Source: Bacillota bacterium
Lineage (GTDB): Bacteria; Bacillota; Clostridia; Christensenellales; Aristaeellaceae
Reading direction: 5' to 3'
DNA: 23,822 nt
Assembly (NCBI GenBank): GCA_023415145.1
Contig: JAEZLW010000014.1
Location: 1 to 23,822 of the forward strand
Position numbers and translations under genes: made by a program. Position 1 is the stretch's first letter. Each line of letters begins with the position of its first letter. The notes under the pieces are model-generated. The model saw only the letters and a list, made by a program, of their open reading frames with translations. It did not search any database and was not told the DNA's origin. Shown piece after piece: positions 1-7,755 of the stretch.

Positions 1-359
1 CCTCCCGCATGCGCAACACCTACATTGCCGCCGGTCAGGATGACGAGCGGGAAATGATCGCCACCATGGGCGATGGGTTGTATGCAAGGCGCATGGGCGG
101 CGGCTCGGTGGATCCGGCTACGGGTGAATTTAACTTCAACGTCATGGAAGGGTATCTGGTGAAGGATGGAAAAATTGCATCTCCGGTGCGCGGCGCATCC
201 TTGATTGGCCGCGGTTCGGAGGTGCTGATGCGCATTGACAAGGTGGGCCGTAATATGCAGATGTCCCAGGGCATGTGCGGCAGCGTCAGCGGCAGTGTGC
301 CCACCAACGTGGGTCAGCCTATGATCCGCGTCAGCCATCTCACTGTCGGCGGAAGATAA
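1..359 (+). CDS. tldD: TldD metalloprotease, C-terminal fragment (5' end outside window)
   Basis: This is the C-terminal ~118 residues of a TldD-type zinc metalloprotease subunit; the reading frame is open from base 3 and stops at 357-359. The visible part carries the conserved C-terminal pattern of the family: an S-R-M-R-N-T segment at the very start, a G-G-G-S-V-D-P segment, and a C-terminal M-C-G...V-P...V-G-Q-P segment that closes the beta-rich domain. The HExxxH zinc motif of TldD lies upstream and is not in the window, so catalytic competence cannot be judged. In characterised bacteria TldD pairs with TldE to degrade unfolded peptides and to mature some ribosomal peptides such as microcin B17. 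The next gene is tldE, 24 nt downstream on the same strand, as expected for the heterodimer pair. Confidence 0.9.
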   Translation, partial: SRMRNTYIAAGQDDEREMIATMGDGLYARRMGGGSVDPATGEFNFNVMEGYLVKDGKIASPVRGASLIGRGSEVLMRIDKVGRNMQMSQGMCGSVSGSVPTNVGQPMIRVSHLTVGGR

Positions 360-383
360 TGCTCGATTAGGAGGTAGATCGTC

Positions 384-1727
384 ATGAATTTGGATACATT
401 TTTGCTCAAGCTGATGGATGCTGCCCGTGATGCGGGCATTGAGGCTGCCGAAGCGTACATTGCCTCCGGAGACAGTTTCAAGGCCGTTTCCGCGCAGCAG
501 GAAATCGTGCAGTATGCCGTAAACACCACCTGCGGCCTGTCGCTCAGGGGACTGTACGGGGGAAAGATGGGTTATGCTTCCACCGAGGTGATGGATGAGG
601 AAGCCGTCAGCCAGCTTGTAAAAGGCGTAGTGGAAAGCGCCTCTCTGTCGGAGGAAGAGGATAAACAGTTCATTTACGCGGGAGATAAGGCATATCCGAA
701 CGTGGACACCTACAACCCCGCTTTGGAGAGCGTATCACCCAAGGATAAACTGGACTTTGTTTTGAACATGGAAAATACAGCGTTACATACTGATCCCCAT
801 GTCAAACAGGTGAAGTATAACACCGTTTTATCAGGCAGCGGTCAGGTACGCATCAAAAATACCTACGGTCTGGATGTTTCCTACAAGGGGAACTATTGCG
901 GTGCGTACCTACAACCCATCGCAAGAGATGGCGAAAAGGCCAGCACTGCCTTTGATATTGCCATTGCCCACGATTTTTCCAATCTTGATTACAAAAAACT
1001 GGCGGAGTCGGCTGTAAAAAAAGCCGTGTTTGGCCTGGCTGGCAAAGCTGTAAAGAGCGGAAACTATAGGGTTATCCTTGAAAACGGTGCCATGGCTGAC
1101 CTGCTGGATACCTTTTCCGGCATTTTCTCCGCTGAAAACACGCAGCACGGGCTTTCACTTTTAAAAGGCCGGGTAGGGGAAACCATTGCCGCTGACTGTG
1201 TGGTGTTGATGGATGATCCGCTGATGCCTTATGGCGAGGGCAGCCGCCCCTTTGACGCCGAGGGAGTGGCGACAAAGACCAAGGCGGTCATTGAAAGAGG
1301 CGTTCTGAAAACGTTATTGCACAATCTGAAAACAGCTCAAAAGGATGGCGTTCAAACAACCGGCAACGCCAGCAAGGCAAGTTACAGCGCTCCCGTTCGG
1401 GTATCGCCCACCAATTTCTTCATTCAGCCAGGGAATAACGACCTGGATGTGATGATCAAAAAGATGGGTGACGGTTTGGTGATAACAGAACTAAACGGAT
1501 TGCACAGCGGTGCCAATGGCGTCAGCGGCGATTTTTCGCTATTGGCGAAAGGATTTTCTGTAAAAGAAGGAAAAAAAGGAGAGCCCGTCGAACAAATCAC
1601 AATCGCAGGAAATTTTTATCAGCTTTTGAAGAATGTGCGTGCCGTGGGCAGTGATTTGAAATTCCCGGGCGGCAATGTGGGCAGCCCTTCCATTGATGTT
1701 GGTGAGATGGCTGTAGCCGGCGCATAA
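384..1727 (+). CDS. tldE: TldE/PmbA family protein, partner of TldD
   Basis: A 447-residue protein of normal family length, recognised as the TldE (PmbA) half of the TldD/TldE protease. It contains an N-terminal region with an S-L-R-G-L-Y-G-G-K-M-G-Y-A-S-T segment near residue 55, a central domain, and the typical C-terminal part with the F-F-I-Q-P-G and G-L-H-S-G-A-N segments (G-x-H-S-G-A-N is the PmbA hallmark) followed by G-D-F-S and G-N. No HExxH zinc site is visible, consistent with TldE being the non-catalytic partner. An AGGAGG ribosome binding site lies about 8 nt before the ATG at 384. It follows the tldD stop by 24 nt, so the two are almost certainly cotranscribed. The substrate is unknown; no precursor peptide gene is evident nearby. 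Confidence 0.93.
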   Translation: MNLDTFLLKLMDAARDAGIEAAEAYIASGDSFKAVSAQQEIVQYAVNTTCGLSLRGLYGGKMGYASTEVMDEEAVSQLVKGVVESASLSEEEDKQFIYAGDKAYPNVDTYNPALESVSPKDKLDFVLNMENTALHTDPHVKQVKYNTVLSGSGQVRIKNTYGLDVSYKGNYCGAYLQPIARDGEKASTAFDIAIAHDFSNLDYKKLAESAVKKAVFGLAGKAVKSGNYRVILENGAMADLLDTFSGIFSAENTQHGLSLLKGRVGETIAADCVVLMDDPLMPYGEGSRPFDAEGVATKTKAVIERGVLKTLLHNLKTAQKDGVQTTGNASKASYSAPVRVSPTNFFIQPGNNDLDVMIKKMGDGLVITELNGLHSGANGVSGDFSLLAKGFSVKEGKKGEPVEQITIAGNFYQLLKNVRAVGSDLKFPGGNVGSPSIDVGEMAVAGA

Positions 1728-1796
1728 AAGTCTAGAATGAACATGCATCCGTAAAGCTGTTTCCTGCTTACAAAAGCTTCGCAAGGAGGAAATACA

Positions 1797-2165
1797 ATGA
1801 CGCAGGTTCTTTCGTTAATATTTGCGGCGGGGTACTACCTGGTATGCCTGTCGGTGCTTTTGCGAGCCATGTTGATGTTTGCAGCACATATGAAGACTTC
1901 TGTGAACGGGCGAAAGAAGGCGGGTCCATCCCTTGCACTTTCTGCGGCAGTGGAATTCGCCTGGTGTGCGCTGGTGGGCCTGAGTTTCAGCGTGTCCCAT
2001 GTAGATTTGATTCCATTGGCACTGTCGATTGTTGGATTGTCGGTTTTGCGGCGTATTGCCCCCTTCGAAAAGGTTGGTTCCCAGCATGTATACAGCCTGT
2101 TGTCTTCTCTGCTGCCCAACAAGCAGGCATCTATAGCCAGGGCAACGGCGCTGCATTTGTTCTAA
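1797..2165 (+). CDS. Small hydrophobic membrane protein, unrecognised
   Basis: A 122-residue protein I do not recognise. An excellent AAGGAGG ribosome binding site sits 6-7 nt upstream of the ATG, which favours it over overlapping frames of similar length (one at 1844-2185 in another plus frame, and minus-strand shadows). Hydrophobic stretches at about residues 4-30, 45-66 and 70-85 suggest two to three membrane helices; a Lys/Arg-rich loop (K-T-S-V-N-G-R-K-K) lies between the first two, and the C-terminal third (~35 residues) is more polar and likely cytosolic. It follows tldE by 69 nt on the same strand without an obvious terminator between, so it may be part of the tldDE transcript. No function is proposed. 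Confidence 0.65.
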   Translation: MTQVLSLIFAAGYYLVCLSVLLRAMLMFAAHMKTSVNGRKKAGPSLALSAAVEFAWCALVGLSFSVSHVDLIPLALSIVGLSVLRRIAPFEKVGSQHVYSLLSSLLPNKQASIARATALHLF

Positions 2166-2193
2166 AGCAGGCCAACATGCAATAATCCTCTCT

Positions 2194-2241
2194 GCACTCC
2201 TTGTGTTTTGTTCGCATGCATGGGGTGCGGAGTGGATTTTT
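2194..2241 (+). terminator. Weak possible terminator after the small membrane gene
   Basis: GCACTCC at 2194-2200 can pair with GGGGTGC at 2222-2228 (seven pairs, one G-T wobble). A second option pairs CACTCC with GGAGTG at 2229-2234. Both are followed by a five-T run at 2237-2241. The loop is long (about 21 nt) so the call is tentative. The position, between a gene ending at 2165 and a promoter at 2306, fits. Confidence 0.35.
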
Positions 2242-2305
2242 GTTGTCTTGAGCCGAATGTGCCAATATGCCAGAAAGGTTTTGCCTGCCATGCGTGTTCT
2301 TGTGA

Positions 2306-2333
2306 TTGCTTTTTGTGTATACAGTGCTATAAT
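2306..2333 (+). promoter_or_regulatory. SigA-type promoter with extended -10 for the GGDEF gene
   Basis: A perfect TATAAT at 2328-2333 is preceded by TG at the extended -10 position (2325-2326) and by TTGCTT at 2306-2311 with 16 nt spacing. It lies about 24 nt upstream of the start at 2357, so the leader would be short and the diguanylate cyclase should be transcribed separately from tldDE. Confidence 0.65.
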
Positions 2334-2356
2334 ACCTAGCTAAAGGAGTGAAGCAT

Positions 2357-3589
2357 GTGTACAAAGGATCAGAGGGACAATTGGCAGGCACGCATAAAAA
2401 AATCCATAGATTTATGAACCGGCAAAAAAATTCCTGGGCCGAGGAAGGAAGCGTTTGGCCGGAGTGCGCCACAATCAACTTGCGGCGTGTTTTTGTTGGC
2501 ACGATGGTTGCCATCCCCGTACATATACTGCATATTCTGCTTTTTTGGCGATCGCTGGAAAGTGGAACCGCCCAAAATTCCGAGTGGGCCAAAGGCATTA
2601 TCCTTTCTCACGCTATCCTGTTTTTGTTGATGACAGGATTCCTGCTTGCGTCCATATACTTAAAAAGCAAACCAAACACCGTGTTTGCCACAATGTTGTC
2701 TTATGGGATAGCCATTGTAATGCTTGGTGCCGGGGTGGTGATTGCGGCCATTGACCAAATGGTGACCACAAATATTACACCGTACTTGGTGGTTTGCCTT
2801 ATTGTAGGCGCTGTGTTTTTGATCCGGCCTGTTTATGCACTGGTCCTGTATCTTTCTTCTTATGGCTTGTTCTACTTGCTGATTGATTTGCCTGCGGTCT
2901 CCAGGGATGTGCTGTTATCCAACCGTGTGAACGGCATTACCGCCATCGGCATCGGTTTTGCGCTATCGCTGTTGCTCTGGCGGTATAGCAGTGCAAATAT
3001 CCTTCAGCAACGGCGCATAGAGAGCCAGCAGCAGGAATTGGAGCGCATGAACGGCGAGCTTCATAAAATGGCGTTCACCGATAGTCTCACCGGTCTGCCA
3101 AACCGCCGTTATTTCGATGAGGTGATCAGGCGGGAGCTGGCGTTTATGAAACGGAAAGGTCATGTATCCAGCATCATTGTAGCAGACCTGGATCATTTTA
3201 AGGACATTAATGACACTTACGGACATTTTGTTGGCGATGAGGTGCTGCGACAGACTGCGGAACTGCTTTCGGGAGCGCTGCGAAAATCGGATGTCATCAG
3301 CCGGCTGGGTGGGGAAGAATTCATCCTCATGCTTCCGGAAACACCCCTCGCAGGTGCATATACCTTGGCCGAAAAGCTGAGGGAGAAGGTTGAGGAACAT
3401 GAATTTCAATTGGAGGGGAATGTTGTCAGGGTAACGGCCAGTTTCGGCGTGGCTCAATTGAATGCAGACGATCCCCGCACATTGACCCACTACTTTGTTG
3501 AGGCAGACAAGGCCATGTACCGCGCAAAGGAAAGAGGAAGAAACAAGGTGGAGCCGGTGGCCCAACCCAGTGAAGCAGGAACCATGTGA
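2357..3589 (+). CDS. Membrane-bound diguanylate cyclase (GGDEF domain)
   Basis: Predicted to make cyclic di-GMP from two GTP at the inner face of the membrane. The N-terminal half (about residues 45-215) is a multi-helix membrane region with roughly six hydrophobic segments and no recognisable sensor family. It is followed by a short coiled linker rich in Q/E/R and a GGDEF domain of ~165 residues that begins near the D-S-L-T-G-L-P-N-R-R motif. The catalytic signature is G-G-E-E-F (DNA 3308-3322), and an R-K-S-D inhibitory I-site lies five residues before it, so both activity and product feedback look intact. There is no EAL domain. The open frame extends to a GTG at 2348, but AAAGGAG at 2342-2348 is correctly spaced (8 nt) for the GTG at 2357, which I prefer. 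It precedes the AAC(3)-like gene by 48 nt on the same strand. Confidence 0.92.
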   Translation: MYKGSEGQLAGTHKKIHRFMNRQKNSWAEEGSVWPECATINLRRVFVGTMVAIPVHILHILLFWRSLESGTAQNSEWAKGIILSHAILFLLMTGFLLASIYLKSKPNTVFATMLSYGIAIVMLGAGVVIAAIDQMVTTNITPYLVVCLIVGAVFLIRPVYALVLYLSSYGLFYLLIDLPAVSRDVLLSNRVNGITAIGIGFALSLLLWRYSSANILQQRRIESQQQELERMNGELHKMAFTDSLTGLPNRRYFDEVIRRELAFMKRKGHVSSIIVADLDHFKDINDTYGHFVGDEVLRQTAELLSGALRKSDVISRLGGEEFILMLPETPLAGAYTLAEKLREKVEEHEFQLEGNVVRVTASFGVAQLNADDPRTLTHYFVEADKAMYRAKERGRNKVEPVAQPSEAGTM

Positions 3590-3637
3590 AGGTTCACTAC
3601 ACAAGAGAAGGTTCGTGAAACAGATCGGAGGATCATT

Positions 3638-4384
3638 ATGGCTGAGGCATTGACATGCGCGGACATACTGGCCGGGCTGAAACGTGCAGGTCTTGAGCGG
3701 GGCATGATGGTGGAGGTGCACAGCTCTCTTTCCAGCTTTGGCCATGTGGAAGGCGGAGCCGATGCAGTAATAAGCGCTCTTTTAGAAGCAGTGGAGCCAG
3801 ATGGCAGTATTGTGATGCCTGCCTTTCGCATATCCCCTCCAATGCCAATGGATGCGATGGATGTGGCTCAGGGCGTGACACTGAAGCTGAAGATTCTCCC
3901 CGAGGATCACAGGGTACGAAGCGGCATGGGCATTATAGCAGATACCTTTACAAAGCGCTCAGACGTGAAGACAGGTGAAGGCCTGTTCCGCGTCAGCGCA
4001 TGGGGAAAAGACAAGGAAATCAACAGCATGGGGTTTCAAAACGTTATCGATAACGGTGGAATGGGTCTTATGCTGGGGGTGGACATCTACAGGCTTTCCA
4101 GCATGCATTACATGGAAGGCGATCTTCCTGAGGAAATAAGAGCTATTTTCAGACCACCTGATATCGTGAAAAGCCGATACCCGGAAGGGGAATGGTTTGT
4201 TGAAACAGGCCTGCCGCCGGTTAAGGCCTGGTATAAGATTCAGGATGAGGCTTACCGGCGGGGATTTATCCGGGACACGTACATCGGTCCGTGCAAATGC
4301 ATGTCCTTTGTGGTAAGGGATGTGGTAGGCCTGTACAAAGATGCGCTGCAAACAGATCCGTTGGGGTTGTATGGTTTGAGGTAA
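3638..4384 (+). CDS. AAC(3)-family (Antibiotic_NAT fold) acetyltransferase, divergent
   Basis: A 248-residue protein of the aminoglycoside N3-acetyltransferase family, normally acetyl-CoA dependent. The N-terminal signature is clear: V-H-S-S-L-S-S-F-G followed by V-E-G-G-A-D-A-V and a D-G-S-I-V-M-P-A-F strand (residues ~26-65). The central segment S-A-W-G aligns with the family's A-A-W-G, but the preceding His-Pro-Thr-His pattern typical of resistance enzymes is not present (the local sequence is G-E-G-L-F-R-V). The later H-N-T-S-L-H-L-A-E pattern reads R-L-S-S-M-H-Y-M-E, keeping only the second His. A GGAGG-type ribosome binding site precedes the ATG. Homologues of this kind are often housekeeping or natural-product acetyltransferases (B. 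subtilis YokD type), so aminoglycoside resistance should not be assumed. It ends at a bidirectional hairpin. Confidence 0.82.
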   Translation: MAEALTCADILAGLKRAGLERGMMVEVHSSLSSFGHVEGGADAVISALLEAVEPDGSIVMPAFRISPPMPMDAMDVAQGVTLKLKILPEDHRVRSGMGIIADTFTKRSDVKTGEGLFRVSAWGKDKEINSMGFQNVIDNGGMGLMLGVDIYRLSSMHYMEGDLPEEIRAIFRPPDIVKSRYPEGEWFVETGLPPVKAWYKIQDEAYRRGFIRDTYIGPCKCMSFVVRDVVGLYKDALQTDPLGLYGLR

Positions 4385-4393
4385 GAAATTATG

Positions 4394-4430
4394 AGGCCGG
4401 ACCATCCAATGGATAGCCCGGCCTGTTGTT
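4394..4430 (+). terminator. Hairpin terminator between convergent genes
   Basis: AGGCCGG at 4394-4400 pairs with CCGGCCT at 4418-4424; an inner ATCC/GGAT pair (4404-4407 with 4411-4414) extends the fold. On the plus strand a T-rich tract follows. It lies just 3' of the AAC(3)-like gene (stop 4384) and of the SOD-like gene on the minus strand (stop at 4438), and may serve both. Confidence 0.7.
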
Positions 4431-4437
4431 TGTTTGT

Positions 4438-4977
4438 TTATCTCGCCATCACGTTACCACAGGCAATTTCCATACCGGAGTCACCGGCGGGCTGTGATCT
4501 GTAGTCGTCGGGATTCTGGTGGATGAGCACGGCTCTTCCTACGGCTTCCGACACAGTGAAGCGGGGCGTGAAGAAGCTCAAATGAGCCGAACCGCCTTTG
4601 GTGGGGGCTGCCAGCAGTACAGGGAAGTCTCCGGCGTGCTGGGGATGAGGCTGGTTTGTGGGATTATAATGTCCTCCGGCCTGGGGGAAATAATCAACAG
4701 TTCCGTTGTTGCTGGTCACGGGTCCACCTCCGCAGGTGCCCGAATGCAGATGGAAGGCAAAAAAGTTGGAAGGCGTCTGGGGCAAGCCTGCGATATCCGC
4801 CTGCACATAGGTACCTCCTACCGCTTCCTTAAAAACCACTGTTCCGCGGATGTTTGGATAAACCGGGCTGCCTGTAACGTTTGCAATCGCTTTTGCTTGG
4901 GTGATGGGTCCGGTCATGCCTGTATCATTCAAAAGCATTTCTTTCATCTCCGGTTTTGTATTTTCAGCGCAGGCCAT
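4438..4977 (-). CDS. Cu/Zn superoxide dismutase-like protein with altered active-site arginine
   Basis: A Cu/Zn-SOD-family protein of 179 residues from the ATG at 4977. All seven metal ligands can be placed: H76 and H78 (F-H-L-H), H103 (G-G-H-Y-N-P), H111, H114 and D117 (H-P-Q-H-A-G-D), and H153 (V-L-I-H); spacing matches the bovine enzyme. The disulfide pair is also present (C82 and C173). The guidance arginine (Arg143 of bovine SOD, in G-x-R-x-A-C-G) is replaced by glutamate E170 (G-M-E-I-A-C-G), so dismutase activity may be low or changed. No signal peptide is seen, unusual for bacterial SodC. The true start may be the ATG 13 codons in, which has GGAG 9 nt upstream. It follows the lactonase-like gene by 38 nt on the same strand, suggesting one operon. 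Confidence 0.85.
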   Translation of the reverse strand: MACAENTKPEMKEMLLNDTGMTGPITQAKAIANVTGSPVYPNIRGTVVFKEAVGGTYVQADIAGLPQTPSNFFAFHLHSGTCGGGPVTSNNGTVDYFPQAGGHYNPTNQPHPQHAGDFPVLLAAPTKGGSAHLSFFTPRFTVSEAVGRAVLIHQNPDDYRSQPAGDSGMEIACGNVMAR

Positions 4978-5015
4978 GCCTGCGTTTCATTGTATGACAA
5001 GACTGTCTCATCGGG

Positions 5016-6119
5016 TTATCTCACTGCTAATCCCTGGGTGCCGAATGCAGGAATGCCTTCTCCGTTGGCAACCTGTATCAATACCAATCGTCTCAGGTCT
5101 CCTATTTCAAAGGCGGATACACTACCCTGGTTGCCGTTGAGTGCGTAAAAGAAGCGTCCGCAGGGACTGACGCCATTGTCGATGGGTGCGCCCTGAGGCG
5201 TCCCTACAAATGTGCTGCGCACATTTTCCAAAAATGTCAGCATACCGTTTTCATGGATGCGGAAAATGGAAATGGAGCCGCTGCCCGTGTTGGAGGTGTA
5301 CGCAAAGCGCCCGCACCGGGAAACAGATACCCAACAGGTGGCCAACTGGCCGGTTGGGACAGAACCGCTGATTACAGTCAGCGTTCCGTTTGCGTTCAGC
5401 CTGTAGGAGGAAAGCGCGTTGGCCCCGGCTTCCGCCACCAGCAGGAACCCTTTTTTGGTGAACACAGCGCCGAAGGGGCCTGCTCCGTTGGAGGTATTTG
5501 CGACTTGCAGGGTGGCAATGCCATTTTTTTCGACTCGGAATACGGTAATCCGGTTCGTAGTCAATTCCGTCACGATCAGTTGTTTACCGTTTAAACTGAA
5601 CAATACTTGAGCGGGCTGTGCATTGGCGGTGCTTAAGGTACGTGTGGAGTTGGGGATCATACTCAGCACACCACACCGGTCCACGCAAAAACCCGTGATA
5701 TTGGAGGCAAAGTTATTGGCGCTGCTTCCGACGTTGGAAACGTACAAAATATTGCCGTGCTGTGTCAAGCTGTTGGGCTGCTGGCCGCCGGAATTGACAA
5801 CCGAGGCCCGTACCAGCCCGCCGTCGAGCATCACGCGAAAGCTTGTGATGGTGTTGCTGCCGGCGTTCACCGCGAAGAGAAAGCGTCCGCAGCGGGATAA
5901 GATCAGCGAGCCTTGAGATGCCAGCGGATCGATGCCATCATCGGGCGTGGCAGGGGATACCTCCCGCGTTCCGGTACCGCTGCCGCCGGTGGGAAAAAAG
6001 TCACGAAGCGCCAGGGTACCGTCTTTGAAACGGCGGAATGCTGCGATTTCATTCTCCTGTGCGTTGTTGGTCATGATATAAACCATGCCCATTGGCCGTT
6101 GTTTATTGTCCAAATGCAT
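5016..6119 (-). CDS. Seven-bladed beta-propeller lactonase-family protein
   Basis: A 367-residue protein of the 6-phosphogluconolactonase-like beta-propeller family (Lactonase, PF10282 type). Evidence is the repeated blade pattern, roughly every 45-50 residues, of a strand ending L-F/Y-V/A followed by N-x-G-S/A-x-x-I-T/S-x-F-R, for example the F-A-V-N-A-G-S-N-T-I-T-S-F-R segment and the later Y-T-S-N-T-G-S-G-S-I-S-I-F-R segment. It may hydrolyse a sugar lactone, but many members have no proven activity and the fold alone does not settle the substrate. No signal peptide is visible. The start is well supported by AAGGAGG at 6127-6133, seven nt before the ATG. The SOD-like gene follows after 38 nt with no terminator, so the two are probably cotranscribed. 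Confidence 0.85.
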   Translation of the reverse strand: MHLDNKQRPMGMVYIMTNNAQENEIAAFRRFKDGTLALRDFFPTGGSGTGTREVSPATPDDGIDPLASQGSLILSRCGRFLFAVNAGSNTITSFRVMLDGGLVRASVVNSGGQQPNSLTQHGNILYVSNVGSSANNFASNITGFCVDRCGVLSMIPNSTRTLSTANAQPAQVLFSLNGKQLIVTELTTNRITVFRVEKNGIATLQVANTSNGAGPFGAVFTKKGFLLVAEAGANALSSYRLNANGTLTVISGSVPTGQLATCWVSVSRCGRFAYTSNTGSGSISIFRIHENGMLTFLENVRSTFVGTPQGAPIDNGVSPCGRFFYALNGNQGSVSAFEIGDLRRLVLIQVANGEGIPAFGTQGLAVR

Positions 6120-6205
6120 TTGGATTCCTCCTTGAGAGTAGTCTCGTTATATATGTATGCAAAGGGAAAGCCGTGTGCGCAGGCTTGTTTATCCAGGGTG
6201 CATAC

Positions 6206-6242
6206 AAAAAAAGCCGGGCTGCATCGAATGCATCCGCGGCTT
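6206..6242 (-). terminator. Rho-independent terminator after the MATE gene
   Basis: Read on the minus strand, AAGCCG (6237-6242) pairs with CGGCTT (6211-6216), with an inner TGCAT/ATGCA stem (6228-6232 with 6220-6224), followed by a run of seven T (6206-6212, partly inside the stem). It lies 20 nt after the MATE stop codon and separates that transcript from the lactonase gene. Confidence 0.8.
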
Positions 6243-6262
6243 CTTTTCATGGCTATGTCCAT

Positions 6263-7645
6263 TTATGGCGATGCGACCTCGCTGCCGCGTGTCACGTTCT
6301 TGATCCACTTGTTTCCCTTAAGGCGCATGAAGGCGATGATCCACTTGAAGCATTGGTCGATGCGTGTGCAAAGGAATACAATGGGCAGCGGAGCCTTGAA
6401 CACAAACGCCGCCAGTGCCGTTACAGGCAGTACGATCAGCCAGCCGCAGATCATATCCACCATTGCCACAAAACGGCTGTCGCCCGCGCCCCGGTTGATG
6501 CCTACAAAGCAACTGGCGTGATAGCTGGTTCCAATCAGCGTAACAGATAGCAGGGAGATCATTGCAGTACTCAGGGAAAAAACCTCCGGTTCCCTGGCGG
6601 AGCCATACAGCATCGTAAAGGGAACGCGCAGGAAGTAGACGATTCCGGCCATGAACAGGCCGATGATAAAGAACAGAATTTGAATGGTTTTGGAGTATTC
6701 CCTGGCCTTGTCATACTCTCCCGCGCCTACCGCTTTACCAACCACAACGCTTGCGCCCCCAGCCAAAGCAAAGGTGAACATGGTGCCCAGGTTGGCCATG
6801 GCGGAAGCGATGCTGTTGGACGCTGCAAACACCCTGCCCATTTGGCCAATGATCACGGCCTTGAGCATGCCGATCAGCGACCATTGCATATCGGTGATAC
6901 CCACCGGAAGCCCGTAGCGGATATAATCCAGGACAAGCCATTTTTCCGTGCGGACAAGGTCTCTTGGCGAAAGATCGATCGATTTTTGCACCTTAAAGGT
7001 GTACACCCAAACAATCACAAGCTCTACCAGCCTGGCAGCGAGCGTAGCGATGGCTGCGCCTCGTACGCCCATGGCGGGCAGGCCCAGCCTGCCGAATATC
7101 AGCACATAGTTCAGTCCAACATTGGTCAATAGCGAAATGATGGTGGCATACAGTGTTGCCCGCACCACCTCCATAGCCCGCAGCATTCCCGTCAGAGCAG
7201 CGGTCAGGGCGAATGGGAGATAGCTCAGGCATGCGATGGCCAGATAATCCCCTGCCATTTTCATGGTTTGAAGATCATTTGCCTTGATGACCATGCCGAT
7301 CACCGTGTCCGGAAACAGGAGAAGCAGTATCACAAAAAGAGCGGCAACCGAAAGACACAGCATGGTAACAATGGAAAAAATCATTTTGATACGATTTGTG
7401 TCCTTCTTGCCCCAATATTGGGAGATCAATACGCCGGACCCGCCCACCAGGCCCAATAGCGTGGCTGTATAAAATGCTGACACGGCGTTCACCTGGGATA
7501 CCGCTGCCAGGGCCGCCGTACCGTTTGGCATGGAGGAGACCATAATGTCATCCGCCAGCACCACCAGGAAGGATAGTAGCGATTGAAACGCCACGGGAAG
7601 GGCAATGCGAAGCATCGTGCGGTAAAACTGCTTGTCACGTATCAT
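6263..7645 (-). CDS. MATE-family multidrug/organic cation exporter
   Basis: A 460-residue, strongly hydrophobic membrane protein with the length and 12-helix rhythm of the MATE (MatE) family of Na+/H+-coupled exporters. Recognisable family features are the N-terminal P-V-A-F-Q-S-L segment, an A-D-D-I-M-V-S segment around residue 31, the G-x-x-V-L-I-S-Q-Y-W-G-K-K loop (residues ~69-81), and a matching second half beginning near the G-L-P-V-G-I-T-D segment. This resembles the MatE subgroup common in Clostridia; the transported substrate is unknown. The ATG at 7645 has an AGAGGA ribosome binding site. A GNAT acetyltransferase gene lies 110 nt upstream on the same strand and no terminator is obvious between them. 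A strong terminator follows at 6206-6242. Confidence 0.9.
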   Translation of the reverse strand: MIRDKQFYRTMLRIALPVAFQSLLSFLVVLADDIMVSSMPNGTAALAAVSQVNAVSAFYTATLLGLVGGSGVLISQYWGKKDTNRIKMIFSIVTMLCLSVAALFVILLLLFPDTVIGMVIKANDLQTMKMAGDYLAIACLSYLPFALTAALTGMLRAMEVVRATLYATIISLLTNVGLNYVLIFGRLGLPAMGVRGAAIATLAARLVELVIVWVYTFKVQKSIDLSPRDLVRTEKWLVLDYIRYGLPVGITDMQWSLIGMLKAVIIGQMGRVFAASNSIASAMANLGTMFTFALAGGASVVVGKAVGAGEYDKAREYSKTIQILFFIIGLFMAGIVYFLRVPFTMLYGSAREPEVFSLSTAMISLLSVTLIGTSYHASCFVGINRGAGDSRFVAMVDMICGWLIVLPVTALAAFVFKAPLPIVFLCTRIDQCFKWIIAFMRLKGNKWIKNVTRGSEVASP

Positions 7646-7755
7646 TAAATTGGTCCTCTTTTCGCAATATCAGCGATATGTAAGAGAATAGCATGCTTTA
7701 TGCGTCTTGTGAAGAGCAAACGTTATAGCGAGCGCTTGAAAACAGGACGCTTATG

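Noticed and set aside
1815..2291. 158-codon minus-strand frame opposite the small membrane gene
   Set aside because: Its product is rich in Arg/Gln/His/Cys as typical for shadows, and the plus frame has a far better ribosome binding site.
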